A DNA stretch of 64,000 nucleotides from Blautia sp. An249 (lineage in GTDB: Bacteria; Bacillota; Clostridia; Lachnospirales; Lachnospiraceae), in assembly GCF_002159835.1 (NCBI RefSeq), contig NZ_NFJL01000001.1:248001-312000 (forward strand). The letters run 5' to 3'. Below are positions 8,682 to 16,649 of this stretch, one piece after another. The notes under the pieces are model-generated. The model was not told the origin of the DNA. It worked only from the letters and a program-made list of their open reading frames with translations, and made no database searches. The first letter of the stretch is position 1. Each line of letters starts with the position of its first letter. The translations under genes were made by a program, and so were the position numbers.

Positions 8682-8704
8682 CGGCGTTACAGGCCGTCAT
8701 TTTC
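8672..8704. terminator. Shared bidirectional terminator built from the two stop codons
   Basis: Stem ATGACGGC (8678-8685), loop GTTACAG, stem GCCGTCAT (8693-8700), with an A-run on the left and TTTT on the right. The TGA of the Sel1 gene (8679-8681) and the TGA of the convergent kinase gene (complement of 8697-8699) pair with each other within the stem. Confidence 0.85.
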
Positions 8705-10130
8705 CATGAAGCTTCTTTTTGCCGCTGTTATCTCCGGAGGGAAAGACCAGGGTAAAGGCAGTCCCGGTTTTGGGATTGCTGGAGGCGGTAATGCGCCCTC
8801 CGTGTTTCGTCATCACATTTTTACAGTAATACAGCCCCAGTCCCATATGGTTATCCATGGTTTTGGTGGTGTAATATGGAGAGAAAAGCAAATCTTTCTG
8901 CTCAGGAGAAAAGCCGTATCCCTGATCCCGGATAGTAATTGACAGCTCATTTTTATGCGAATTTTGGGCACAGGAAACCTGAATAACGCCGGAAAATTCC
9001 ATTGCTTCCGCAGCATTAAAAAACAGGTTGCTGAGGACTTCTTCTGTCTGGATTTTGTCACAGAATACCTTCACATCTTTTGGAAAATCAAACCGGATTT
9101 GAATTTTTGAAAAAAGGTGCCGGATATTTTTAGCAGGAGAAGCAATTAAATCCATGAGAAGATACTCCTCCGGTTCCGGCTGTATCTCTTCCGAATATTT
9201 ACTGATTTTATTTAAGTACTCCCGTAAATAGCTGCAGGAGGAGAGAATCATATTGGTATATTGTTTCTCCTCGTTTTCCAGTGTTTCATTTAAGTGGGAG
9301 GTACACCATTCAATTTTTATGAGTTCATTTTTAACCGTATGACGGATAAACTGAATATTCTTATTAATCGCCCGGCTTTCCGAATCCCAGTCGTAGGCCT
9401 CATGTTTCAGCCGATTGCCTAAAATACCGCCCCGGAAAGCATGGTAGAAATAGAATCCGATAATGAGAAAGACGATTACAAAGTTTAACTGCCACAATTT
9501 CGTCAGATTCTCAAGCCGCAGTAATTGTACCGGAAGGACCGTCATCAGAGTGAACCACAGAGGCGTTAAAACTAAAACGGCAATTAAAAGTTTCTGGCGG
9601 AAGTAGCTCTGAAAACGCTCCTTGATCAGGGTTCGTACCATGAAAAAAGTCAGAACACAGCCCGACAGCAGGTTGTAGAAACTTATCAGCCCGTAATAAA
9701 AAGAGTCATTAAGCTGATAATACCGTGTCTGGGTAAAGGGATACCGAATTCCCAGTATCAGCGCCGGTAAAAAGGTAAGGGCACAGAGCCATGGGAAGAA
9801 CCGGGGATGTTTCTGATCCACGTGGCAGTAATAATATCCCAGTATCAACGAAATCGGCATGGCGAAATAGTAGGGAATTGCCGTTAAAATTGAATAGAGC
9901 GTCAGCGCCGTCTCCTGATTCAGCAGACCGGGCCAGTTTTCCATAAGGAAGGGAAAGAAAAAGTGATACAGATATTCTTTAAAAACGCCGATACTGAAAC
10001 ACATCCCGCTGAAAAAACACCACTGGTTGAGTTTGTTTTTCCGATTTCCCATATAGATCATAAAGAATAAAAACCATATGGCTAAAGTGAAGAGCAGCAG
10101 GATTTCCCCCGGCATACTTTTAGAAAACAA
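8697..10130 (-). CDS. Membrane sensor histidine kinase with multi-helix N-terminal sensor
   Basis: 477 residues. The N-terminal 240 residues hold about seven hydrophobic helices with no extracytoplasmic loop domain. A coiled region with a probable H-box follows (FIRHTVKNELIKIEW), then a HATPase_c domain with N-box LSNLFFNAAEAM, G1 DQGYGFSP and G2 MGLGLYYCKNV. The start is a TTG at 10130: an AAGGGGGG ribosome site lies 7 nt upstream, whereas the next ATG, five codons in, has none. It is divergent from a response regulator 197 bp away, its probable partner. The stimulus is unknown. Confidence 0.88.
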   Translation of the reverse strand: MFSKSMPGEILLLFTLAIWFLFFMIYMGNRKNKLNQWCFFSGMCFSIGVFKEYLYHFFFPFLMENWPGLLNQETALTLYSILTAIPYYFAMPISLILGYYYCHVDQKHPRFFPWLCALTFLPALILGIRYPFTQTRYYQLNDSFYYGLISFYNLLSGCVLTFFMVRTLIKERFQSYFRQKLLIAVLVLTPLWFTLMTVLPVQLLRLENLTKLWQLNFVIVFLIIGFYFYHAFRGGILGNRLKHEAYDWDSESRAINKNIQFIRHTVKNELIKIEWCTSHLNETLENEEKQYTNMILSSCSYLREYLNKISKYSEEIQPEPEEYLLMDLIASPAKNIRHLFSKIQIRFDFPKDVKVFCDKIQTEEVLSNLFFNAAEAMEFSGVIQVSCAQNSHKNELSITIRDQGYGFSPEQKDLLFSPYYTTKTMDNHMGLGLYYCKNVMTKHGGRITASSNPKTGTAFTLVFPSGDNSGKKKLHGK

Positions 10131-10327
10131 AAATATTCCCCCCTTCAGAATCTTATTTCTCTATTATAAGATCCGCCGATAAAAAGGAAAAGGAGGGAAA
10201 AAGGTATTTTTCCCAAAAAATATAGGAATACAATTGGAATAAAGTAATATATAATAAGTTCAGTGACTTTTGACAGATACTACGGGAACAAAGAAGGAGA
10301 CTGTCTGAGAGAAAGGATGTACAAAGC

Positions 10328-10906
10328 GTGATTACCGTTTACCTGGTGGAAGACGATAAAGATTTTTGCCTGCTGATCCAGCGAACCATAGAGAAAGCAG
10401 AAGATATGGAATTTTTAGGATGTACAAACCATCCTGAGACAGCGCTGGAACAGGTAGAGGAACTGAAACCCGATGTTGTGCTGGTTGATCTGTGTCTGGA
10501 CGGGGAAAGCCTGGAAGGAATCGAGACCGCCAGAAAAATACGTCTTTCCTCAGATGCGAAAGTGCTGATTCTGACAGGATATGAGGATATGAACACCGTA
10601 TCGGAAGCCTGTTTCAGAAGTTTTGCGTCAGAATATATTTTTAAAAAGGATTTTCTGTATTTGACCGATCGGATTCGCGCCTCGGCCACAGGAATCACAT
10701 CCTCAGAAATTCTGATTTTCTCCCTGATTGTCAACAGACTGACGCCGTCCGAAAAATCTCAGTTATATAAAATATTAGGAAAAGATATACAACTGATGTC
10801 TTCTCCGAAGACACAGGCCAATCAAAAAAGCCAGCTCTTAAAACGGCTGGGACTTTCTGACAGCAGAGAGATCATACATCTGTTTAAAAACATACCCATC
10901 AGCTAA
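10328..10906 (+). CDS. Response regulator with degenerate LuxR-type output domain
   Basis: 192 residues, starting at a GTG preceded by AAAGGA. The receiver has acidic residues in YLVEDDKDF, phospho-acceptor Asp in VLVDLCLDGES, Thr in LILTGYED and Lys in YIFKKDF. The C-terminal 60 residues (LTPSEKSQL then NQKSQLLKRLGLSDSREII) resemble a LuxR/NarL helix-turn-helix but are divergent, so DNA binding is likely but not certain. The 197-bp upstream gap shared with the divergent kinase holds a TATAAT at about 10250. An intrinsic terminator follows the stop directly. Confidence 0.85.
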   Translation: MITVYLVEDDKDFCLLIQRTIEKAEDMEFLGCTNHPETALEQVEELKPDVVLVDLCLDGESLEGIETARKIRLSSDAKVLILTGYEDMNTVSEACFRSFASEYIFKKDFLYLTDRIRASATGITSSEILIFSLIVNRLTPSEKSQLYKILGKDIQLMSSPKTQANQKSQLLKRLGLSDSREIIHLFKNIPIS

Positions 10907-10946
10907 ACACCCTCTTGTGAAAACGCTCACAGGAGGGTGTTGTTTT
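10906..10946. terminator. Strong intrinsic terminator
   Basis: Arms AACACCCTCTTGTGA and TCACAGGAGGGTGTT with a 6-nt loop, followed by TGTTTT. It begins at the last base of the response-regulator stop codon. The AAA on its left could also serve the convergent ABC permease transcript. Confidence 0.88.
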
Positions 10947-10982
10947 AATCAGGATTCTTTTGCCGTTGTCCGGCAGAAATCA

Positions 10983-11675
10983 TCAATATAATTCTGGTAC
11001 TTTCTTTTTGAAGATAGACAAAATAACTACAAGAGTAACGATAGCAATTAAAAGAATTTGCAGTAGGGACTCCTGATAGGTTGCATTTTTACTGATTATA
11101 GCTTGCCGAAACACAATGACAATCAGGGAAGTAACGATGGTTGCAGGAACAGATTTTCGGATCATGCCAATAATGAACGGCCATAGCGATAATACCGCGC
11201 ATACAATCACAGCAGTGATTGCCATTGGTATCCATGTATGAAGCATTGAGATTTGAAATGTCCCCTCCAGCATATCCCAATATTGATCCGCCAACACAAT
11301 ATAACTACTGCAGCAAATATATCCGATTGCCATTGAAATCGCTGTATAACCCATAATGATTGCCAATTTACCGATCATCAATTTTATCCGGTTCAAAGGG
11401 TAGGAAAACATAATGGTAATGGTTCCCTGATTATATTCTCCAATGACCAGCCGTGCAGTTAAAACCGATGAATATACAAGAAAAATAAATGACATCAGCA
11501 GGCCAATAACAAGGTATGTGCTTTCAAAAGTGTCTTTGGTCTGTTCCGGGTCTGTCACGCTATCCCATAAAGAGATTGTGATAAAAAGGATACTGAAAAG
11601 GATTGCGGCAAACGTAAAGATAATATTTCGTGCAATCCCAAATTTTTTTGACTCTAATTTCATCAGGTGAGCCAT
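10983..11675 (-). CDS. ABC-2 type permease, antibiotic-peptide type
   Basis: 230 residues from the ATG at 11675, chosen because GGAGGG lies just upstream at the end of the ATPase gene; a longer in-frame opening reaches 11807 but would run through that gene. Six hydrophobic helices are visible, with the ABC-2 feature GEYNQGTITIMFSYPLNRIK near residue 85. It follows the ATPase stop by a single base, so the two are coupled. The context (two-component system plus one ATPase and one permease) matches BcrAB-type or lantibiotic-immunity exporters. The substrate is not determinable. Confidence 0.85.
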   Translation of the reverse strand: MAHLMKLESKKFGIARNIIFTFAAILFSILFITISLWDSVTDPEQTKDTFESTYLVIGLLMSFIFLVYSSVLTARLVIGEYNQGTITIMFSYPLNRIKLMIGKLAIIMGYTAISMAIGYICCSSYIVLADQYWDMLEGTFQISMLHTWIPMAITAVIVCAVLSLWPFIIGMIRKSVPATIVTSLIVIVFRQAIISKNATYQESLLQILLIAIVTLVVILSIFKKKVPELY

Positions 11676-11676
11676 C

Positions 11677-12588
11677 TTATTTTCCCTCCTCTGTAAGCTG
11701 GAAAAAGAAATCTTCCAGTGTGTCTTGTTTGCGGCCAATGCTCTCCAAACCAACACCATTCTCAATGAGGGCTTTTGACAGGGCTTTGCCCGAAACATCA
11801 GAATCATAAATACGGATAAGCTCTTTATCCAGAACGCAGAAGTTCTTCATGCCCATGTTTTCGAGTAATGCGGCAGCACGGGTCACATCGTCAACCTGCA
11901 AGCTGATATAATCCGTTTGATGCTTGTGAATTTCTTCAATCGGCAATTCTGTTAAGAGTTTTCCATGTCGAATAATCCCAATCGTATCAGCAAGAAGATC
12001 CACTTCGGACAGAATGTGGCTGGAAATAAAAATGGTTGTTCCATCTCTCTGATTTAGCTGCTGAAAGAGGGTTCGCATCTCACGAATACCATCAGGATCT
12101 AAAGCATTGATCGGTTCATCTAAAATCAAAAATTCTGGTCTTGCCAGGATAGCCCTTGCAATAGCCAGTCGTTGTTTCATGCCCAATGAGTAATGGCGGA
12201 CTTGTTTTCCCTCGACATTCTGCAATTCAACCAAATGCAAAACTTCGTCAATCCGTTCCTTGTTGGGGAAGCCCATATATTCGCAATGCAACTCTAAGTT
12301 TTGGCGGGCAGTCATTTTGTCGTAAAAGTATGGGTTTTCGATGATTGAACCAACCTTTTTAAATATTTCGTAGCTGTGATCGGTAACTTTTTCGCCAAAA
12401 AGCTGAACCTCTCCGGCGTCTGGATGGAGCAGGTTCAAAATCATTTTCATAACCGTGCTTTTTCCTGCACCGTTTGGGCCAACAAAGCCATAGATTGCCC
12501 CTTTCTGTATGTGGATATTTACATCATCTACAACGATATTTCTCTTGTAAGCCTTTCGTAAGCCTACGGTTTCCATGATATAGTCCAT
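11677..12588 (-). CDS. ABC transporter ATPase, BcrA-like
   Basis: 303 residues. Walker A GPNGAGKSTVMKM (about 38), signature YSLGMKQRLAIARA, Walker B FLILDEPINALD and switch His in FISSHILSE. The LGMKQR form of the signature and a roughly 75-residue C-terminal extension are typical of the BcrA/LanF group that exports peptide antibiotics. The pair belongs with the upstream kinase and regulator. The 75-bp gap before it holds its own promoter with tandem repeats, suggesting induction by the adjacent response regulator. Confidence 0.9.
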   Translation of the reverse strand: MDYIMETVGLRKAYKRNIVVDDVNIHIQKGAIYGFVGPNGAGKSTVMKMILNLLHPDAGEVQLFGEKVTDHSYEIFKKVGSIIENPYFYDKMTARQNLELHCEYMGFPNKERIDEVLHLVELQNVEGKQVRHYSLGMKQRLAIARAILARPEFLILDEPINALDPDGIREMRTLFQQLNQRDGTTIFISSHILSEVDLLADTIGIIRHGKLLTELPIEEIHKHQTDYISLQVDDVTRAAALLENMGMKNFCVLDKELIRIYDSDVSGKALSKALIENGVGLESIGRKQDTLEDFFFQLTEEGK

Positions 12589-12614
12589 TTTGTGTGCCTC
12601 CTATTATGGTTGCT

Positions 12615-12668
12615 ATTATACAAAATGGATTTCACTTTTCTCTGCCGTAAATCTAACGATTTTCTAAC
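12615..12668 (-). promoter_or_regulatory. Candidate response-regulator-activated promoter for the ABC genes
   Basis: Reading on the minus strand, direct repeats GTTAGA-N5-GTTAGA (complement of 12652-12668) have an 11-bp period, one helical turn, as OmpR/PhoB-family regulators prefer. TATAAT (complement of 12615-12620) lies downstream with no good -35, as expected for an activated promoter. The upstream repeat overlaps the kinase stop codon. Confidence 0.5.
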
Positions 12669-13584
12669 TTTTCAAGATGATTGAGAAAATAGTTCGCTCA
12701 TTTTGTATGCTATAAACTTCTAATTCTGCTCCAATTTGTGCAGCCAGACGTTTTGAAATTGCAAGGCCCAAACCGCTGCCGGATGTTTTTCGGGCTGTTG
12801 TATAATTTCTTGTGAAAATCTGCTTTTGCTGCTGTAGTGACATTCCAGTTCCGTGATCTTCTATTTCAATTATGCTTTTTCCTTTTGATGTGGTGAGCCG
12901 TAAAGAAATATATTTTCCGTCACCGCCGTGTCTAATAGCATTGTCTATCAGATTTTTCAAAATACGTTGTAATGCCTCATGATCTGTGCAGGCATAAACC
13001 GGTGTATCTGGCATCTGAATATCAACCTCAAATTGTTTTTGCTCAAGCAAATCATAATAGTCCAAAATTGTGTCATGGCAAAGTCTTGAAATATTTTCCT
13101 TTTTCAGTTGAATAGGGAGATCGCCGGAAGTTATTTTAGACATTGTAAAATAATCATTGATTGTCAGGATTAAATCATCGGCCTTTCGGGCTATTTTATC
13201 AGCCATAACATGAACATTTTCGGGCATGGCGGGATCGTTTGTTATGCTGGAAAGCATTTCGCTATTTCCTTTCAGGACGGTAAGCGGGGTGCGGATGTCG
13301 TGAGAGATGTTTGTTAGAACCTGCGCCATCGCCTTTTGGCTCTGCTCGAATTCAACCCTTTTTGTATAAAAATCTTGAAGTAAGGTATTCAGTACGGCAC
13401 CTAATTTTTTGATACTATCATAATCCGTAGGTATAAGCACAAAGCCATTTTCAGAAGTAATTGACAGAGAAGTAAGTCTGTCGGTGATATAGTTAATCTC
13501 TCGTTCTAACTTTTTGTGTTGTATCCGCTGCCAAATCAAGATAAGCAACAGAACAAATGAAAGAATTGCAAACAGAAGCCACAT
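12664..13584 (-). CDS. Sensor histidine kinase with a short membrane anchor
   Basis: 306 residues. There is one N-terminal membrane helix (WLLFAILSFVLLLILIW) and no sensory loop. HisKA follows with SHDIRTPLTVLKGNSEML (His near residue 96), then HATPase_c with N-box LKNLIDNAIRHGG, G1 DHGTGMS and G2 GSGLGLAISKRLA. It starts at the base next to the regulator's stop, so the two are coupled. Small kinases without an extracellular domain beside ABC exporters often sense drug flux through the transporter; that is inference here. Confidence 0.9.
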   Translation of the reverse strand: MWLLFAILSFVLLLILIWQRIQHKKLEREINYITDRLTSLSITSENGFVLIPTDYDSIKKLGAVLNTLLQDFYTKRVEFEQSQKAMAQVLTNISHDIRTPLTVLKGNSEMLSSITNDPAMPENVHVMADKIARKADDLILTINDYFTMSKITSGDLPIQLKKENISRLCHDTILDYYDLLEQKQFEVDIQMPDTPVYACTDHEALQRILKNLIDNAIRHGGDGKYISLRLTTSKGKSIIEIEDHGTGMSLQQQKQIFTRNYTTARKTSGSGLGLAISKRLAAQIGAELEVYSIQNERTIFSIILKS

Positions 13585-14280
13585 CTATTTGTCCTCCATT
13601 TTGTAGCCGATACCCCATAGGGTTTTAATATAGACTGTTGTATCTTCCGCATTATTCTTCAATTTCAAACGCAGGCGATTGATATGTGTATTAACCACAT
13701 TTTCATTTCCAAAATATGGTTCCTTCCAAACGATTTCGTACAGCCGTTCTTTTGAGTATGCCTGTCCCGGATGGCTTGCCAAAAGGTGTAAGATTTCAAA
13801 TTCTATGGGTGTCAAATCTATGGGTGTTCCTTTGCGTGTTACTGTATGGCTGATTGTATCAATTTCTATGCCCTTGATTTTGAGAATTGAATTTTTGTCC
13901 GGCAATGGCTGATAAGTTTTTGCCCGCCTGATATTGGCCTTTATTCTTGCAGCAAGTTCAATTAAAGAAAAAGGCTTTACCACATAATCATCAGCCCCCA
14001 AATTCAATCCCAATGATTTGTCGGTATCATTGTCTTTTGCTGTAATGATGATGATTGGAATATTACTGGACTGGCGGATGGTTTTTATAATCTCCATTCC
14101 ACTCATATCTGGCAGCATGAGATCAATCAAGGCAAGAGAATATTCGTCATAGTCCGCGATTGTTTGAATAGCTGTTGTACCATCACGAAAGGCTGTTACT
14201 TCAAATTCTCCTGATAAATAGTCTTTTACCATACATCTGATTTCTCCATCATCTTCAATCAGTATAATTTTATTTTCCAT
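13585..14280 (-). CDS. OmpR/PhoB-family response regulator
   Basis: 231 residues. The receiver (about 1-118) has the DD pair in ILIEDDGEI, phospho-acceptor Asp in LIDLMLPDMSG, Thr in IIITAKDND and Lys in DDYVVKPFS. The winged-helix Trans_reg_C domain (about 130-229) shows LTPIEFEILHLLASHPGQ and the VNTHINRLRLKL recognition helix. It is first in a four-gene minus-strand operon with kinase, ATPase and permease. A strong sigma-A promoter with a palindrome in its spacer lies upstream. Confidence 0.93.
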   Translation of the reverse strand: MENKIILIEDDGEIRCMVKDYLSGEFEVTAFRDGTTAIQTIADYDEYSLALIDLMLPDMSGMEIIKTIRQSSNIPIIIITAKDNDTDKSLGLNLGADDYVVKPFSLIELAARIKANIRRAKTYQPLPDKNSILKIKGIEIDTISHTVTRKGTPIDLTPIEFEILHLLASHPGQAYSKERLYEIVWKEPYFGNENVVNTHINRLRLKLKNNAEDTTVYIKTLWGIGYKMEDK

Positions 14281-14307
14281 TGAGAGGTCTCCTTTCCAAT
14301 ATCATCC

Positions 14308-14336
14308 ATTATATTTCTTCGTCTCGAAGATTACAA
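14308..14336 (-). promoter_or_regulatory. Sigma-A promoter with palindromic operator in the spacer
   Basis: On the minus strand: -35 TTGTAA (complement of 14331-14336), exactly 17 bp, -10 TATAAT (complement of 14308-14313). The spacer contains a perfect 6-3-6 palindrome, TCTTCG-TCT-CGAAGA (14316-14330), in a classic repressor position. It should drive the two-component/ABC operon. Confidence 0.72.
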
Positions 14337-14421
14337 GGTGGAAGATACTGATTGGGAGGAAGGCAGCTAATTCCTGCTTTCTATTCAATTAAAGAATAGG
14401 TATTTGATTCCGAAAACAGAA

Positions 14422-15027
14422 TTAGGCGGAAGTCTGTGAGGGCATTGGCCCGAAGGAGCTGATTCCAGAGACATGAAGGCCGTCCTCCAGATACAGGGAA
14501 AGTTCTTCAGCGTCTCCTCTTTTAAAATGGAAGAAAGTCTCCGCTCCTTCTGTCTGTGTCCATCCGGCAGAAGTAAGAAGCTGTAAAGCAAAGTCCCTTT
14601 CGCTTCCGTAGGAAATCCCCTCCAGAGTATAATCACAGTCTCCGTCTATACTGATGAAAGTGACAATTTCTTCCCGGGCTTCAAAGGTTACAGCTCCGTT
14701 GCTGTATCCAAGAGAGCCGTCCGTACAGCCTATATCCTGCATGTTGTCAAAGTCTGTCAGAACGGCAGAAATAGGCTGTCCCATGTAAGTATTCAGTTCA
14801 ACAGATGCTGCGGCTTCCCTTTCTTCAGTGGGAGTAACGGACACATCTGCCCCGGAAACAGGCTCTGTTTTTGAAGTTTCCGGGGAAATTATTTCTGCTT
14901 CCGTCGTTTCTTCTGGAGAAGCAGTCCTTTCTTCGTTTACATAGGGCTGGGAGTAATCCGGTTTTCCGCATCCGGAAAAGAGAAGAGTCCCAACCGCGAA
15001 TATCATCAAATATCGTTCCTTTTTCAT
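14422..15027 (-). CDS. Predicted lipoprotein, unknown function
   Basis: 201 residues from the ATG at 15027. An earlier in-frame ATG at 15042 is rejected because the ribosome site GGAGGAAAG lies inside that stretch. It has a signal peptide with lipobox LLFSGC (Cys near residue 20), an acidic Ser/Thr/Glu linker (about 28-75), then a globular domain of about 120 residues with alternating beta-like and Gly/Asp turn segments. I do not recognise the domain. It is the last gene of the distributed-kinase operon and could be an outer sensor or the regulated product. Confidence 0.8.
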   Translation of the reverse strand: MKKERYLMIFAVGTLLFSGCGKPDYSQPYVNEERTASPEETTEAEIISPETSKTEPVSGADVSVTPTEEREAAASVELNTYMGQPISAVLTDFDNMQDIGCTDGSLGYSNGAVTFEAREEIVTFISIDGDCDYTLEGISYGSERDFALQLLTSAGWTQTEGAETFFHFKRGDAEELSLYLEDGLHVSGISSFGPMPSQTSA

Positions 15028-15046
15028 GCTTCTTTCCTCCATTTAA

Positions 15047-15880
15047 TCAGGATTCTTTTTCTAAGAGTGTTTGAATATAAGCTTTGCTTTCCTCATACTT
15101 TTGGTTTTCCAGAAGGAAGGCGAGGGCCTGAAAGTGATTGCCAATATCATGGTTCCACCTGCGTAACTGCTGATACTCTTTTTCCAGTTCTCTGGAATTG
15201 GCGAGCTGCTCCTCAATCAGAAGTTTCTGACTTTTTAACTGCTGACGGTGAAACTCATGCTGATGAATCCGTACTAATCCTCGGTGGAGAAGATAGTAAG
15301 AAAGCAGAAAGGGAGGTAATATTCCCCAAAGGGGGATTTTTGTCAGGGTAATAACAGTCTGAGTGAGGACGCAGAAAAGTGCGGGCACACCAATGAGAAG
15401 CAGTGCAATTCCGTCAATATATTCCAACAGCCTTTTTAAAAGAGGTCGAAGTAACCGAAGTATCAGGGTTGCGGTAATTGCGGTAGTCAGAAAATACACG
15501 AAAGCCTGAGGTCCATTGATGGAAAAGGGTAAAACAAAGTGTCCGCTTTGTATGGATAAAATCAAACAGGGAGTGGTGGATCCCACAACTTCGCAAAGCA
15601 TCATGGATAAATAAAACAGGATGTAACAGGAAATCCGTTTCTGCAGAGGATCTTTAAACAGAAACAGGATGGGAAGCAGGATAATAATCCAATGGAAAAG
15701 ATGGATTTTATCATAAATAAAAAACATGAGTATAATATCCGGCGACATCATAAGGACGCAGAGCCAGTAAGTGGTTCTCTTACTTCGGATAGGAGTTAAG
15801 AGATAGCAGTAGGTGTTCGCGATTAAGAAAAAGACAAAGTAAGTTACTTCCAGTACATGAGAGAGAATAACCAGGTTCAT
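15047..15880 (-). CDS. Membrane protein ending at a histidine-kinase H-box (no ATPase domain), copy B
   Basis: 277 residues. About six hydrophobic helices (residues 1-205) resemble the sensor half of AgrC/GHKL kinases. A coiled linker and the canonical phospho-acceptor motif RRWNHDIGNHFQ (His about 244) follow. The protein stops 33 residues after that His, where a full kinase would continue into its HATPase domain. It is paralogous to the gene at 16650-17480, with the linker and H-box nearly identical. RBS GGAGCTG precedes the ATG. Whether the His is phosphorylated by a partner ATPase subunit is inference. Confidence 0.85.
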   Translation of the reverse strand: MNLVILSHVLEVTYFVFFLIANTYCYLLTPIRSKRTTYWLCVLMMSPDIILMFFIYDKIHLFHWIIILLPILFLFKDPLQKRISCYILFYLSMMLCEVVGSTTPCLILSIQSGHFVLPFSINGPQAFVYFLTTAITATLILRLLRPLLKRLLEYIDGIALLLIGVPALFCVLTQTVITLTKIPLWGILPPFLLSYYLLHRGLVRIHQHEFHRQQLKSQKLLIEEQLANSRELEKEYQQLRRWNHDIGNHFQALAFLLENQKYEESKAYIQTLLEKES

Positions 15881-15911
15881 TTTTCAGCTCCTTTCCATAA
15901 AAAGCGGGTAG

Positions 15912-16631
15912 TCAGGAATTGGGATCGATTGCCGTTCTGGCAAATGCCTTTTTAAATTCTTCATAATGGGTGCGTCCCATAGGAATGGTGCAGCCATTAA
16001 ATAATGTAATTTCTTCCCGGTTGAACGTGCTGACAGCCTTCAGATTTACCAGGAAGCTTCTGTGGCATAAAAGAAAGCAGGAAGAAAGCTGTTCTTTCAG
16101 TACCTGAAGAGACAAAGAGGTGGTATAGGGCTCCTCTCTGGAACGGGTATATACGGAAGTCGTCCGGAGGTTTCGTTCCATATACAGGATGTCATTTTGC
16201 CGTATTCTGCAAAGCTGCTTCTTCTGACTGAAAGTAAGATACTGGTGTTTTAGCAGGGCCAGTTTTTTAATGGCTGCATCCAGAGCTTTGGGCAGATAAG
16301 TATCCATCTGTTCTTTATTAATGAAATAAATATGCTCCGTTTCATAGACGCTGGAGACATACTCCAGATACTGACTGATAAAGATAATCTGGGTGTCAGG
16401 AGAAAGCTGATTAATGGCATGGGCAATCTGGATTCCGTTTTCCTTTTCGTGTTCCAGTTCAATATCCATGAAGACAATATCGTAGGAATTTTCCTCTGCG
16501 TAAGAGGCCTTAAAATCCTCCATGGATGCAAAAACCGTCAGTTCATAGGGGATTTGAACAGAGGCTTTTAATTTATCTTTCAGAATACGGGTATGTACCG
16601 AATCATCTTCAAACATAGCAATTTTTAACAT
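15912..16631 (-). CDS. LytTR-family response regulator
   Basis: 239 residues. The receiver (about 1-125) has acidic FEDDS, phospho-acceptor Asp in IVFMDIELEHEKENG and the conserved Thr/Ser position in IIFISQYLEYV. The LytTR DNA-binding domain (about 140-235) shows QNDILYMER and the LCHRSFLVNLKAVSTFNRE motif. AgrA/ComE-type regulators work with GHKL kinases. The gene lies between the two H-box-only genes, 18 bp and 31 bp from them, so it should be the output of this operon. The position usually held by the receiver Lys is Asn-Lys in IYFINKEQ. Confidence 0.92.
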   Translation of the reverse strand: MLKIAMFEDDSVHTRILKDKLKASVQIPYELTVFASMEDFKASYAEENSYDIVFMDIELEHEKENGIQIAHAINQLSPDTQIIFISQYLEYVSSVYETEHIYFINKEQMDTYLPKALDAAIKKLALLKHQYLTFSQKKQLCRIRQNDILYMERNLRTTSVYTRSREEPYTTSLSLQVLKEQLSSCFLLCHRSFLVNLKAVSTFNREEITLFNGCTIPMGRTHYEEFKKAFARTAIDPNS

Positions 16632-16649
16632 GGCAGTTCTCCTTTATGA

